A stretch of DNA of 64,000 bases, taken from assembly GCA_016872055.1 (NCBI GenBank), contig VHBH01000001.1, positions 124,001 to 188,000 on the forward strand. Direction: 5' to 3'. Position numbers and translations under genes: made by a program. The first letter of the stretch is position 1. Each line of letters starts with the position of its first letter. The notes beneath the pieces are model-generated. The model made no database searches and had not been told where the DNA came from. It saw only the letters and a list, made by a program, of their open reading frames with translations. Positions 33,852 to 43,297 of the stretch are shown here, in pieces. The stretch comes from Nitrososphaerota archaeon (lineage in GTDB: Archaea > Thermoproteota > Nitrososphaeria > Nitrososphaerales > Nitrosopumilaceae).

Positions 33852-34136
33852 TCAACTAAACATTTGACTCGGCGGTGGCGGCGCTTGTTTGTCTTTTAGA
33901 TTTTTTTCTACAGAAAACTTCCTCTCATTTGGAATGATTGAAATTTTGACAGATGTATTGATTGCATAGTGAGGAGTTCCGTCTGGATTTTTGTGATTCA
34001 GTGCAATTCCGACTCGATCAAGATCGACTTTGACCTTTACTAGGGCGCCGTCTTCTAGCTTGAATGCAACAAAATCTCCACCGACTCGCTCATAGTCAAG
34101 CATTTTAAAATCAATTTTGTTTTTTGACTCGCTCAT
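33852..34136 (-). CDS. Small beta-rich protein cotranscribed with the collagen-like gene
   Basis: 94 residues (DFKMLDYERVGGDFVAFKLE, then VKVKVDLDRVGIALNHKN, ending KQAPPPPSQMFS). The strand-rich pattern suggests a compact beta domain with a Pro-rich tail. Its ATG at 34136 is one base after the collagen-like gene's stop, so the two are almost certainly translated together. The family is unknown; it may bind or cap the collagen-like partner. Confidence 0.7.
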   Translation of the reverse strand: MSESKNKIDFKMLDYERVGGDFVAFKLEDGALVKVKVDLDRVGIALNHKNPDGTPHYAINTSVKISIIPNERKFSVEKNLKDKQAPPPPSQMFS

Positions 34137-34137
34137 G

Positions 34138-35718
34138 CTAGTAAAGATAGCTCATCAGTTTTATCTGCTCTTCAGTAGAAATGATATTTTTGGTGGTAAG
34201 AACCTCGAGTAACTCCTTGAATAAAGCTTTTTGCTCATCCGACATCCCGGTTGCTCCTAGTGGGCCTGGTGGTCCGGGTGGTCCTCTTGGACCCTTGTCA
34301 CCGGGCTGTCCCTGTGGACCCGTAGGTCCCTTGTCGCCTGAAGGTCCTTTTTGTCCTGCTTGACCTCGCTCGCCTTGAGGACCCTGAATTCCTTGTGGAC
34401 CTTGTGGACCTCGCTCACCTGCCAATCCCTGTGGGCCTGGCTCACCTTGCGGGCCTTGCGGACCAGTCTGACCTTTGTCTCCTGGCGGACCTGTTGGCCC
34501 TGTAAGTCCTTTTTCACCTGCTGGACCTTGTGGTCCTCGTGGGCCTCGCTCGCCTTGGGGTCCTGGAACTCCAGTTAATCCTTTTTCGCCCGAAGGGCCT
34601 TGTGGGCCTTGTGGGCCTTTATCGCCAACATCACCCTGAATGCCTTTTGGACCCTTGTCTCCCGGTGTACCTGGTGGTCCCAGTGGTCCCTTATCACCCG
34701 CAGGGCCTTGCGTTCCTCGTGGGCCTCGCTCACCAATTGGGCCTTGAATTCCCTTGTCTCCCGGTGTACCTGCAGGACCTGTCGGGCCTTTTTCTCCCGG
34801 TGGACCTGGTGGACCCATTACACCCTTGTCACCTGGCGGTCCCTGAATTCCCGTTGGTCCTTTTTCGCCTTGCGGACCTATTGGGCCTGTTACTCCTTTA
34901 TCACCAGACGGACCAAGTGGTCCTTTTTCTCCCTTGTCTCCAGGTGGACCTGGTGGGCCTTTGTCGCCCTTGTCTCCTTTATCGCCAGTTAATCCCTTGT
35001 CTCCTTTGTCTCCTTTGTCTCCCGGTGGGCCTTTGTCGCCCTTGTCTCCTTTATCGCCAGTTAATCCCTTGTCTCCTTTTTCACCTTTGTCGCCGGATGG
35101 ACCAGTCGGACCTCTATCGCCTTTGTCTCCCTGTGGGCCTATTGGTCCTTTTTCGCCTTGTAGTCCTGCAGTGCCCATTGGTCCCATCGGACCTTTATCG
35201 CCTTGAACTCCGATTGGACCAGGTGAACCTATCGGTCCGCGCTCGCCTTGTGGTCCCATCGGACCTGTTGGGCCTTTGTCACCTTGCAAACCAGGAGCGC
35301 CACGCAGTCCGCGCTCACCCCTAGGTACTCGCTCCTCTGCAGTTTCTACTTCGCGTTTGCGTCTTGAAGTAGGCGGTACTTCTGACTTTTCCATCGGTGC
35401 AAAACTTGCCGGTGCTGAAACTCTAACTTCAAAGATAGAATGTAGTGATGAGAATTGATCGCTTACAATAATCCAAATTGTGGATAATCCAAAAACAGAG
35501 TCCGGGATGGGGTTTGTGTCAGAGCCCAGTGTTTGTGCAAATTTTGCCTCCTTGACATGTAGGTGGTAATGATCTTGCCATAATGGTGCAAACTGCTTTG
35601 AGACGATCTCATCCGTGGACGGCGCTGAATCGCAGATAGAAATTTGAACCTCGTAGACGCCAGACTGCTTAAATGGTGCTGTGCCAGAAACCTCGAGCCT
35701 CTTAGCCTCAGTAGACAT
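34138..35718 (-). CDS. Collagen-like Gly-X-Y repeat protein
   Basis: 526 residues from ATG 35718 ([10 protein letters not shown]); longer in-frame readings run into the divergent TPR gene. An N-terminal globular domain of about 135 residues is followed by a basic linker ([17 protein letters not shown]), then about 119 uninterrupted Gly-X-Y triplets dominated by GPx, GDK and GEK, and a C-terminal helical tail ([20 protein letters not shown]). Lys-Gly-Asp/Glu pairs replace hydroxyproline as triple-helix stabilisers in bacterial collagens. No signal peptide or anchor is seen, so the location is unclear. Confidence 0.88.
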   Translation of the reverse strand: MSTEAKRLEVSGTAPFKQSGVYEVQISICDSAPSTDEIVSKQFAPLWQDHYHLHVKEAKFAQTLGSDTNPIPDSVFGLSTIWIIVSDQFSSLHSIFEVRVSAPASFAPMEKSEVPPTSRRKREVETAEERVPRGERGLRGAPGLQGDKGPTGPMGPQGERGPIGSPGPIGVQGDKGPMGPMGTAGLQGEKGPIGPQGDKGDRGPTGPSGDKGEKGDKGLTGDKGDKGDKGPPGDKGDKGDKGLTGDKGDKGDKGPPGPPGDKGEKGPLGPSGDKGVTGPIGPQGEKGPTGIQGPPGDKGVMGPPGPPGEKGPTGPAGTPGDKGIQGPIGERGPRGTQGPAGDKGPLGPPGTPGDKGPKGIQGDVGDKGPQGPQGPSGEKGLTGVPGPQGERGPRGPQGPAGEKGLTGPTGPPGDKGQTGPQGPQGEPGPQGLAGERGPQGPQGIQGPQGERGQAGQKGPSGDKGPTGPQGQPGDKGPRGPPGPPGPLGATGMSDEQKALFKELLEVLTTKNIISTEEQIKLMSYLY

Positions 35719-35828
35719 CAAACAGGTTGTAATCTGCAAGTATATTTGGATTTTCCATATATGAGTTGATTTCCTTGCTTGTAAATGATCAGCTTGGTAT
35801 TTATTCGAATTAACTCCAAAAATGACAA

Positions 35829-36935
35829 ATGAAAAAGAGTTTGGAGGAAAAAGAAGACAAAAACCTTCCAAAGCCAGTAGATGAAACTAAGACAAGCCTA
35901 GTCAAGGCGGACTATCAGCAGACAAAGCTTCTCAAAAAAGGCATCCATCTAATGGCAGATGAGCGGCTTGAAGACGCAGTGAAGGTCTTTGATCAGATTA
36001 TTCGAATTGACCCCAATAACATAGAGGCACTGCTCAAGATGGGCTATTCCAAATTCCACCTAGACGATTATGTAGGTGCCCTCCAAGCTTACGACAAAGT
36101 TTTGGATATCGATGTTGCAAATTCAGAGGGTTGGAACCTCAAGTCACTTGTTCACTATCAACAAAAACAGTACCCAAAGGCACTGGACTGTGTAGAAAAA
36201 TCAATCGAGTCAGACCCGACATTTGGAATGGCTTGGTACAACAAGGCATGTTATTTGTCATTACTAAACGAGGTTCCTGATTCTATCGAGTCATTGAAAA
36301 GATCAATTGAAATTGACGTCAAAAACGCCAAGCGCGCAGTTCGAGATAAGGACTTTGCAAATATCAAAATCGAGGAAAGTTTCAGAAGAATCATAGAGCT
36401 TGTCGTCTTTGAATCATTGCGACAAGGATATCACACAATTGGAGCAATAGTGTGGACCACGTTTATCAGCAAGGCCGAAGTCGAAGACTCGCTCAGAAAA
36501 CTAATGGAGAAGGGACTAGTCGTCAAAAACGAAAAGAGACAAGGCCTAAACAAGATTGACACTTATGATATAGAACCAGAGATGGCAACAAAAATTGGCG
36601 TAGAAAAGAAAAGTCTCATCGGCACAACAAAGAAACTTCCCGGAACAATCAAGTCACTCAAAGATGTCAGCGAGGCAATCCAATCAACCAAGCTTGCAAT
36701 CGGGGAAGAAAATATTGAAGAGATTATCAAAAATTTAAGCTCGTTCATTGATGCAGAAAAACTTGGCGCTACGATGATTGAGCAATTCCTAGAAGAACAT
36801 CGAGAAATCAGACTCTACAAGGTGAGACTAGAAGACAAAGGTCTAGACTATCTTAAAGAAAATAAGGAAAGGATTCTGGGACTATTTGATAGTGTAGAGG
36901 CAATAATTACAAAAAAACTACGCGGTCAAGTATAA
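35829..36935 (+). CDS. TPR protein with winged-helix-like domain
   Basis: 368 residues. Four to five tetratricopeptide repeats span about 30-170 (for example [39 protein letters not shown]). Residues about 195-250 ([20 protein letters not shown], then [17 protein letters not shown]) look like a winged helix. A long helical tail follows. TPRs scaffold protein contacts and the winged helix could bind nucleic acid. It is divergent from the collagen-like gene across about 110 nt and convergent with the rhodanese gene (adjacent stops). Confidence 0.8.
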   Translation: MKKSLEEKEDKNLPKPVDETKTSLVKADYQQTKLLKKGIHLMADERLEDAVKVFDQIIRIDPNNIEALLKMGYSKFHLDDYVGALQAYDKVLDIDVANSEGWNLKSLVHYQQKQYPKALDCVEKSIESDPTFGMAWYNKACYLSLLNEVPDSIESLKRSIEIDVKNAKRAVRDKDFANIKIEESFRRIIELVVFESLRQGYHTIGAIVWTTFISKAEVEDSLRKLMEKGLVVKNEKRQGLNKIDTYDIEPEMATKIGVEKKSLIGTTKKLPGTIKSLKDVSEAIQSTKLAIGEENIEEIIKNLSSFIDAEKLGATMIEQFLEEHREIRLYKVRLEDKGLDYLKENKERILGLFDSVEAIITKKLRGQV

Positions 36936-37733
36936 CTATTCTGCAGATAGGTCCCAATAGTTTGCATTTTCCTGTTTTAGTATTGGTTTATTGAGTCCCT
37001 TCCATTCTTTGAAAGAGCGCACATACAATTTTACATTTGGATAGTCAGCTGACTTAAGCGCATAGTACGCAAGGCCAGACAGTGTCCCAACGCTTCCACA
37101 ATATGTGATGATTTCTGCGTTTTCTGGAATGTTTCTGTTTTTGAGCAGTCTCTTTAGGTCATCTTTTGGTTTTAAGATTTTTTCTTCAGACGCCAGAGTC
37201 CGATAAGGAATGTTGACTGCGCCTGGTATGTGTTGCTCCAGATAGTTGAGTCTCTCGCGATTATCAATCACTATGACATTTTTGCTCTCTTTTGCTTTTT
37301 CCAAATAGTCAGCGGTTGCCATGATTTCCGGCTGAAGTTTTACAGAGTGAGTCTTGGGTGATGGTGTGGCCTCTGCAGTGTCGGTTTCAAGGCCCAATCC
37401 CTTCCATTGTGAATATGTCATTTCCAATAGCGACACATCAGAATGACCCAAATATTGCAGAGTCCATGCTACACGTGATGCTAATGCGCCAAATGTGTCA
37501 TCATACACCACAACAGGGGTTTGATCGTCTATGCCCAGTCGCTGTGCTATTGCGAGTACCTTTTCTGGTGAGTCGTCTGCCAACAGTTCTGCCAATGGTA
37601 AATTGACTGATTTTGGAATGTGATCTTTTTTGTATTCTTCTGCGCGTCTCACATCAATTACTCGGACGCTGTTATCGCGAAGATTTCCACGCAAGTGATC
37701 GGCATCAATTGTAGGCCTGCTCAAGCTGCGCAT
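36936..37733 (-). CDS. Two-domain rhodanese (thiosulfate sulfurtransferase)
   Basis: 265 residues. Domain 1 (about 1-125) has RVIDVRRAEEYKKDHIPKSV, but its active loop position is Asp (VVYDDTFGALAS), so it is structural. Domain 2 has IVIDNRERLNYLEQHIPGAV and the catalytic cysteine in ITYCGSVGTLSGLAYYAL. The enzyme transfers sulfane sulfur from thiosulfate or mercaptopyruvate. It overlaps the sirohaem reductase gene by 13 nt on the same strand, coupling sulfur transfer to sulfite reduction. Confidence 0.9.
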   Translation of the reverse strand: MRSLSRPTIDADHLRGNLRDNSVRVIDVRRAEEYKKDHIPKSVNLPLAELLADDSPEKVLAIAQRLGIDDQTPVVVYDDTFGALASRVAWTLQYLGHSDVSLLEMTYSQWKGLGLETDTAEATPSPKTHSVKLQPEIMATADYLEKAKESKNVIVIDNRERLNYLEQHIPGAVNIPYRTLASEEKILKPKDDLKRLLKNRNIPENAEIITYCGSVGTLSGLAYYALKSADYPNVKLYVRSFKEWKGLNKPILKQENANYWDLSAE

Positions 37734-39523
37734 TCTCCCTTGCCGGTTCGTGCGTGGTAGCCAGATTCGCTTCCATAGTCGGCATAGAAGTCCTTGTCTT
37801 GTTCAATCGACGGCGCCTGTGTGAACGGCAAGAGAATTTTTTTAATATCATCTATTGTTTTGACCTGCGAGTCCGCATGTCCTGTTACAACTTTGTGGAT
37901 CCAAGACTTGAAGTCATCTCCTTGCTTTTTGTTTGCTTTGAATGTCTCGACTAGCTTTAGTATGGATGGGATGACTCGCTTTGCTGGAATTCGCAGTATG
38001 TTTGCACCAAGCATTGTCTCGCCGTCGGATCTTCCGCCAAGCGACATTTGGTACACCGGATACATATCTTTGCCCGCTCTGCCCCCGCCCCCATAGAACC
38101 CAATTGTTGCTATTTCGTGCTGGCCACAGGAGTTTGGGCATCCGCTTATTTTGATAGAGGCCTCGCGCAGATCATCATCTTCGTCCAGCTTTAGCTCGAT
38201 GAACTTTCTTTGGATTTCTTTTGCCATCCTATGCGAGTTTGTCAATGCCAAATTACACGATGTCGTACCAGAGCACCCAATTGGATGTACCATCGTAAGC
38301 GAGCCAGGGTTTGCAAGTCCTACTTCCAATAATTTTGCATACATCCTTGGCAAGTCAGATTCTGCTACATATCGCAGGTAAATGTCCTGTACAAAGCCTG
38401 TCCGCGCATATCCTTCTGCCGAGAATTCTTTGGATATTTCCGCTATAGCACGAAGCTGGCTTGCGGTGATATCTCCTGCCTCCAGTGTTATAGAGACTGA
38501 ATAGTATCCAGGCTGTTTTTGTGCAAACGTGTTGCCCTTGCGCCACCTAGAAAACCCATCAGGAATTGATTTTCCATCAAATCCGGAAATTCTCACGTGT
38601 GATTCCAATTTTTGCGGAGTCTGATCAACTGATAACTTTACAATTACAGACTGTGTCATTCTTACTAGGGCACGCTCTTTGAGTACTAGGTTTTGGAATT
38701 GCTCCCATCCCATCGAGTCAACCAAATATCGCATTCTGTTTCGCTCCATGTGTTTTCTGTCTCCAAGTCTGTCAAAAATTCTAATTGTTGCAATCGAAGT
38801 GTAAAGTAGGTCTTCCTCTGGAGTCCAGTCCTCTAACTGGTGTCCAACAAATGACTTGTTTCCCAGGCCTCCTCCCAAGAACACCTTGAATCCACGACGC
38901 TGCTGTCCATTTATGGTTTTGATCTGCGGGATCAGGCCAACGTCAACCATTCTTGCCATTCCGTGTTTTTCACAGCAAGTGAAATTGAATTTGAATTTTC
39001 TTGGTAGCGACTGGTTTAACGGATTTCGAAGGAAAAACTTAGCAGTAGCCACTGCGTATGGTGTCACATCAAATTCCTCCTCTGCACAAACACCCGCAAG
39101 AGGACTACACATAACGTTTCGTACTGCGTTGCCACATGCTTCCCTTGATGTTAGTCCCACTTCGGAAAGACTGTGGATAATTTCAGAAACGTCTTCCAGT
39201 ATTACCCAGTGTAATTGTACATTTTGTCTTGTAGATACATGTGCAGAACCAATCGAATATTGTTCAGACAATGTTGCTAATTTTTCTAGTTGGTGCGGAT
39301 AGACTTCGCCTGCTGGAAGCTTTACTCGTACCATTGCATAATCATCAGTCATTCTAGTACCATATGCGCCGTTTTGAAGTCTGAATCTTCTGAAGAGGTC
39401 AGGCTCGATTTTACCCTGTCGGAATTGCTTTACCATGTTTGCAAAATGGTCTGCTTCCTCTACTCGCGCCCAGTTTACCCTAGCCTTTCTGCCTTCTTTG
39501 GACTGTTTTGTGACGGTACTCAA
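37721..39523 (-). CDS. Ferredoxin-dependent sirohaem sulfite/nitrite reductase
   Basis: 600 residues with the two-fold repeated ferrite/nitrite-reductase-like domains. The 4Fe4S-sirohaem site is CSGTTSCNLA (C-x5-C) with CPNSCGQH (C-x3-C). The sirohaem arginine region SAHVSTRQNVQLHW is present. The family makes six-electron reductions of sulfite to sulfide or nitrite to ammonia; neighbours (rhodanese, cysteine synthase, TusA) favour sulfite. The C-terminal 30 residues are extra. Start is TTG 39523 with TATA about 29 nt upstream. Confidence 0.9.
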   Translation of the reverse strand: MSTVTKQSKEGRKARVNWARVEEADHFANMVKQFRQGKIEPDLFRRFRLQNGAYGTRMTDDYAMVRVKLPAGEVYPHQLEKLATLSEQYSIGSAHVSTRQNVQLHWVILEDVSEIIHSLSEVGLTSREACGNAVRNVMCSPLAGVCAEEEFDVTPYAVATAKFFLRNPLNQSLPRKFKFNFTCCEKHGMARMVDVGLIPQIKTINGQQRRGFKVFLGGGLGNKSFVGHQLEDWTPEEDLLYTSIATIRIFDRLGDRKHMERNRMRYLVDSMGWEQFQNLVLKERALVRMTQSVIVKLSVDQTPQKLESHVRISGFDGKSIPDGFSRWRKGNTFAQKQPGYYSVSITLEAGDITASQLRAIAEISKEFSAEGYARTGFVQDIYLRYVAESDLPRMYAKLLEVGLANPGSLTMVHPIGCSGTTSCNLALTNSHRMAKEIQRKFIELKLDEDDDLREASIKISGCPNSCGQHEIATIGFYGGGGRAGKDMYPVYQMSLGGRSDGETMLGANILRIPAKRVIPSILKLVETFKANKKQGDDFKSWIHKVVTGHADSQVKTIDDIKKILLPFTQAPSIEQDKDFYADYGSESGYHARTGKGECAA

Positions 39524-39548
39524 TTCAACTAACTTCCCTTAAATTTGG

Positions 39549-39555
39549 ATATAAA
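39549..39555 (-). promoter_or_regulatory. TATA box for the sulfite/nitrite reductase gene
   Basis: Read leftward it is TTTATAT, centred 29 nt before the TTG at 39523; it supports this start codon and a nearly leaderless message. Confidence 0.5.
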
Positions 39556-39623
39556 TTTTTGATAAAAATTGGAATTTGCCGACATAGCAAATTTGCAGAC
39601 AAATTTTTCCTATTTGCATTAGT

Positions 39624-39637
39624 GTCGCCTAAGTGAC
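39624..39637. promoter_or_regulatory. Imperfect palindrome between the sulfite reductase and thi4
   Basis: GTCGCCTAAGTGAC has matching outer bases and three inner mismatches. It lies between the divergent promoters of the sirohaem reductase and thi4 genes, 52 nt before the thi4 GTG, where a regulator of thiamine or sulfur genes could act. A perfect GCAAATTTGC palindrome sits about 35 nt to the left. Confidence 0.25.
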
Positions 39638-39689
39638 TTGTGCGTAAACGACAATAAACTATTAATGTCATTTAATTTGGGCTAATTTC

Positions 39690-40502
39690 GTGCAAAGCGT
39701 TCAGACTAAGACAAAAATTTTTGCAGACGTAAACGAGGCAAAAATCACTGCGGCGATTGCGGATGAATTCTTTGCAGTCTTCAAGGAGCGGATCACATCT
39801 GATGTCATCATTATTGGTGCAGGTCCAGCAGGACTAACAGCTGGACGAGAGCTATCGTTAATGGGTTACAAGGTTTTGATTATAGAGCAGAACAACTATC
39901 TTGGAGGGGGCTACTGGCTTGGTGGCTATATGATGAACCCAGTCACAGTCAGAGCACCGGCACAGAAAATCTGGGACGAGCTTGGAATTCCATACAAGCA
40001 AGCAACAGACGGACTATACATCACTGCAGGGCCCCACGCGGTATCAAAACTAATTGCGGCTACCTGCGATGCAGGTGTAAAATTTTTGAATCTAACTAAA
40101 TTCGACGATCTTATTTTGAAATACGGGCGAGTGTCAGGCCTCGTGGTAAACTGGATGCCAGTGTCAGCACTACCAAGAAACATCACGTGCGTAGACCCAG
40201 TTGCCCTAGAGTCAAAAATGGTAATTGACGCATCAGGTCACGATTCCGTTGCAGTAAAACGACTAGTGGACAGAAAGCTAGTAGACTGGAAGGGAATGAA
40301 TCCAATGTGGGTAGAAGACGGCGAGGACAAGGTTGTAGAATCCACCGGCGAAGTTTATCCAGGGCTGGTAATCGCAGGTATGTCAGTCACAGAGACTCAT
40401 GGCTTGCCAAGAATGGGTCCGACCTTTGGTTCCATGTTATTTTCAGGCAAGCGCGCAGCAGAGATCACTGATCAAAAGTTAAAAGAACTAAACCGAACCT
40501 AA
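39690..40502 (+). CDS. thi4: Thiamine thiazole synthase Thi4, probable sulfur-donating type
   Basis: 270 residues making the thiazole precursor of thiamine from NAD and glycine. It has the FAD/NAD-binding IIGAGPAGLTAGRELSLMG, the glycine-rich YLGGGYWLGGYMMNP, and a C-terminal GLPRMGPTFGSMLFSGKRAA. At the key position the sequence is LPRNITCVDPVALES, so a Cys lies where methanogen Thi4 has His. Cys there is the suicidal sulfur donor in yeast and Haloferax Thi4, so this protein is predicted single-turnover. GTG start; the following gene is 3 nt away. Confidence 0.94.
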   Translation: MQSVQTKTKIFADVNEAKITAAIADEFFAVFKERITSDVIIIGAGPAGLTAGRELSLMGYKVLIIEQNNYLGGGYWLGGYMMNPVTVRAPAQKIWDELGIPYKQATDGLYITAGPHAVSKLIAATCDAGVKFLNLTKFDDLILKYGRVSGLVVNWMPVSALPRNITCVDPVALESKMVIDASGHDSVAVKRLVDRKLVDWKGMNPMWVEDGEDKVVESTGEVYPGLVIAGMSVTETHGLPRMGPTFGSMLFSGKRAAEITDQKLKELNRT

Positions 40503-40505
40503 ATC

Positions 40506-41285
40506 GTGCAGTTCTCTAAAATTTTCATCTACGACGAGCCATCCATACCGGAATTAAAGCTAGACTCACTAGCAGAATTTTTACAAAAAATATTCCACAT
40601 ACCAGTAGAAAAAAGAAAGAACATCTTTGCCAGTTTTGGACATAATACAGCACGTGACATAGCTGCTACCAGAATCTTCAACTATAGGCAGAAATTTCAG
40701 AGGTATGAACCAACACCAGAAGAAATACAATTTGAGATAGAGTCATTTGCAGACTCGGCCAAAACAGAAAATATTATTCTCTATGACGGATTTGAGTTTC
40801 ACAAAATTGTATCAGGATTAATTCCAGACAAGGAAGCGACTTTGGATAACTTTCATTTGATATTTACAAATAAGCTTACCTGCACGTTTGATGATTCTGA
40901 TTTTAGATACCACGGTAGAGCGCTGATTGGAGCAAATCCCGCAATCATATCCACCGCTGGAATAATCGAGGCACCGGCAAAGCCGCGCGAATACTACATG
41001 GATATGATGGCAAACTATGGGATGGGTCTAAACATTGATTCCATCAAGGAAAAGTACAGGGGCCAGTACCTAGAGTACCACGACCCAAGGCTGGATAAAA
41101 TAATCCAAGGCTATGCACTGCAGGCAATATTCTATTATATCACAGGAGATCCGTTTTGCGAATTTATGGACTGCAGGTTAAACAATGCACACTGGCAGCG
41201 CGATCTTTTGTATTCACAGCTAGAGTTTGGCAAGCTTTGCCCAAAACATCAAAAAGTAGTCGACGATTGGTTGACTTTAAATTAA
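40506..41285 (+). CDS. Conserved archaeal protein cotranscribed with thi4
   Basis: 259 residues, function unknown. Beyond an alpha/beta N-terminus there is a conserved-looking segment with FRYHGRALIGANPAIISTAG, and a C-terminal region rich in possible ligands: PFCEFMDCRLNNAHWQRDLL and LCPKHQKVVDDW. It resembles an archaeal family annotated as putative metallopeptidase (DUF6775-like), which I recall but cannot confirm. It starts GTG 3 nt after thi4 and trxB follows, so a link to thiazole or sulfur handling is likely. Confidence 0.7.
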   Translation: MQFSKIFIYDEPSIPELKLDSLAEFLQKIFHIPVEKRKNIFASFGHNTARDIAATRIFNYRQKFQRYEPTPEEIQFEIESFADSAKTENIILYDGFEFHKIVSGLIPDKEATLDNFHLIFTNKLTCTFDDSDFRYHGRALIGANPAIISTAGIIEAPAKPREYYMDMMANYGMGLNIDSIKEKYRGQYLEYHDPRLDKIIQGYALQAIFYYITGDPFCEFMDCRLNNAHWQRDLLYSQLEFGKLCPKHQKVVDDWLTLN

Positions 41286-41305
41286 TCAAATAATTAGGCA
41301 CAATC

Positions 41306-42292
41306 ATGATGGCTGCAGACGGTGGCTCCACCGTGATGATGGAAAAAGAGTTTCCCAAGACAGAAAAAAAGAAAACAAAATACGATGTCATCATCATAGG
41401 TGCAGGTCCGGCAGGATATACCGCAGGAATTTACTGCTCCCGCGCAAGACATGATACTTTGATATTATCTGGAGTGTTGCCTGGAGGACAGCTGGTCAAC
41501 ACTACAGAAGTCGAGAATTACCCTGGATTTGAAAATGGGATAATGGGTCCAGAATTGATGATTAGCATGAGAAAGCAGACAGAGCGAATGGGGACTACAA
41601 TAATAGATGACGAGGTAATCGATGTTGATTTCAGACACAAACCATTCAAGATTCTTACAGCGTCCGAAGAATACGAATGTAGATCAGTAATCATTGCGAC
41701 TGGCGCATCCCCTAGAAAGCTCGGCCTTGCAGGAGAGCAGACATTTGGAGGGCGCGGAGTATCATATTGCGCAACATGTGATGGGCCGTTCTTTAGGAAT
41801 CAGGAGATAATTGTAGTGGGCGGTGGAGACTCTGCAATAGAGGAGGCTACGTTTTTGACAAAGTTCGCAAGCAGGGTCCACATCATCCACAGAAAGGACA
41901 CATTGCGAGCAAGCAAGGTAATGCAAGAGCGCGCATTTTCCAATCCAAAAATCCAGATCCGCTGGAATAGTGTAGTCTCTGAGATTCAGGGCGACCAAAA
42001 GGTCCAAAGTGTTGTTTTGTCCGATACAAATTCCGGTCAAAAGACGACCGTTCAGGCAGGCGCAGTCTTTGTGGCAATAGGCCATGAACCAAACACAAAG
42101 ATCTTTACGAACAGCTTAGAGCTGGACAAGCAAGGATACATCAAGCTCACAGATAACACAAAAACAAATGTTCCAGGTGTTTTTGCTGCAGGAGATGTCC
42201 ACGATCACAGATACAGGCAAGCAATCACGGCAGCCGGCTTTGGTTGCATGGCAGCAATTGATGTGGATAAGTATCTAGCAGAGAATAGATAA
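41306..42292 (+). CDS. trxB: Thioredoxin reductase
   Basis: A 328-residue flavoenzyme. The N-terminal FAD site is VIIIGAGPAGYTAGIYCSRA, the redox disulfide VSYCATCDGPFFRNQ (CxxC), the NAD(P)H site IIVVGGGDSAIEEATFLTK, and the FAD end GVFAAGDVHDHRYRQAITAA. Length exceeds the core by about 20 N-terminal residues (MMAADGGSTVMMEKEFPKT), some of which may be untranslated if the second ATG cluster is used. Its reductant could serve MsrB and Thi4-linked steps. Convergent with cysteine synthase. Confidence 0.94.
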   Translation: MMAADGGSTVMMEKEFPKTEKKKTKYDVIIIGAGPAGYTAGIYCSRARHDTLILSGVLPGGQLVNTTEVENYPGFENGIMGPELMISMRKQTERMGTTIIDDEVIDVDFRHKPFKILTASEEYECRSVIIATGASPRKLGLAGEQTFGGRGVSYCATCDGPFFRNQEIIVVGGGDSAIEEATFLTKFASRVHIIHRKDTLRASKVMQERAFSNPKIQIRWNSVVSEIQGDQKVQSVVLSDTNSGQKTTVQAGAVFVAIGHEPNTKIFTNSLELDKQGYIKLTDNTKTNVPGVFAAGDVHDHRYRQAITAAGFGCMAAIDVDKYLAENR

Positions 42293-42298
42293 TTCAGA

Positions 42299-43294
42299 CT
42301 ACAAATAAGCAATATCGGATAAATGTTTTGCATTTTTTAATGCAGCATCAAATTCTTCTTCAGATATCACATGTTGCTTTGCATAAACACTTTTGAACTT
42401 TCTACCATCATCAGCAAATATCCCTACAACGCATGCATGTGAATCGATTTTGTATTTTTTCATACAGGCATAAACTGCAGCAGAAGATGGGCTGATCAAC
42501 ATTCCATCTTGTTCAAAAACCTCTTTGACTACAGAAAACGCTTCTTGGTTAGATACATGTTCCCAGTCATCAACTATTTTTTCTCTTCTCAAATACAAAT
42601 CAGGCTTGGCGGATTCTTCGAAGTTTCTCCATCCTTGAATGAGATGATCTTTTTGAGGCTGACAACCTATGATCTTAATGTCGGGATTTTTTTCTTTAAG
42701 ATATGTGCCGATTCCAGTAATAGTCCCACCAGTACCCACACCCGTGAAGAAATGCGTAATTTTTCCTTCTGTTTGTTTCCAGATTTCAGGCCCTGTTCCA
42801 CGATAATGTCCTAGAAAATTCGCCTCGTTAGAATATTGGTTAGGTGAATAGTACTTGTCAGGACGTGAAGATGCAATTGACGTTGCTAATGCAATGCTCT
42901 GATCAGTTCCTGAGCCAACTTTGGGGCAGAGATCATCACTAGTTTCATAGATTTTGGCGCCTAGTTTTGCAATGATTTTTTTTGTTTCCTCAGAAGCTTT
43001 TTCAGGAATTACTATTTCTACTTCATATCCTAAAAGACTTGCAATTCCCGCCAGAGCAATTCCTGTGTTTCCAGATGTCGGCTCAATTATTATTGTGTGA
43101 TTTTTTTTGAGTCTGCCCTTTTCTTCAGCATCTTTGATCATCCAATATGCCGCTCTATCTTTTACGGAACCAAACGGATTATGACTTTCTAATTTTGCAA
43201 AGTATTGTACGACATTATTTGATAAGCTTAGTTTTACAAGAGGGGTATTTCCAACTCTGTTTAAAATTTCTACATCAAGTGCAACTATGTCCAA
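42299..43294 (-). CDS. Cysteine synthase family PLP enzyme
   Basis: 331 residues of fold-type II PLP enzymes. The Schiff-base lysine is in KLESHNPFGSVKDRAAYW, the phosphate cup in EPTSGNTGIALAGIAS, and HFFTGVGTGGTITGIGTYLK binds the cofactor. It makes cysteine from O-acetylserine or O-phosphoserine and sulfide, which the reductase upstream would supply; O-phosphoserine use is attractive because a SerB-like gene is near, but unproven. The tusA gene is 3 nt upstream. Confidence 0.92.
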   Translation of the reverse strand: MDIVALDVEILNRVGNTPLVKLSLSNNVVQYFAKLESHNPFGSVKDRAAYWMIKDAEEKGRLKKNHTIIIEPTSGNTGIALAGIASLLGYEVEIVIPEKASEETKKIIAKLGAKIYETSDDLCPKVGSGTDQSIALATSIASSRPDKYYSPNQYSNEANFLGHYRGTGPEIWKQTEGKITHFFTGVGTGGTITGIGTYLKEKNPDIKIIGCQPQKDHLIQGWRNFEESAKPDLYLRREKIVDDWEHVSNQEAFSVVKEVFEQDGMLISPSSAAVYACMKKYKIDSHACVVGIFADDGRKFKSVYAKQHVISEEEFDAALKNAKHLSDIAYL

Positions 43295-43297
43295 AAA

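Noticed and set aside
34245-35320. CRISPR-like or satellite array
   Set aside because: The repeats are 9-nt codon triplets within one open reading frame; there are no equal-length spacers.
34181-35324. Several long + strand frames (up to 264 codons) opposite the collagen-like gene
   Set aside because: They are mirror images of the Gly-X-Y codon repeat on the other strand and consist of repeated Leu/Pro/Val or Trp/Arg codon patterns; the minus-strand protein has defined domains and proper neighbours.
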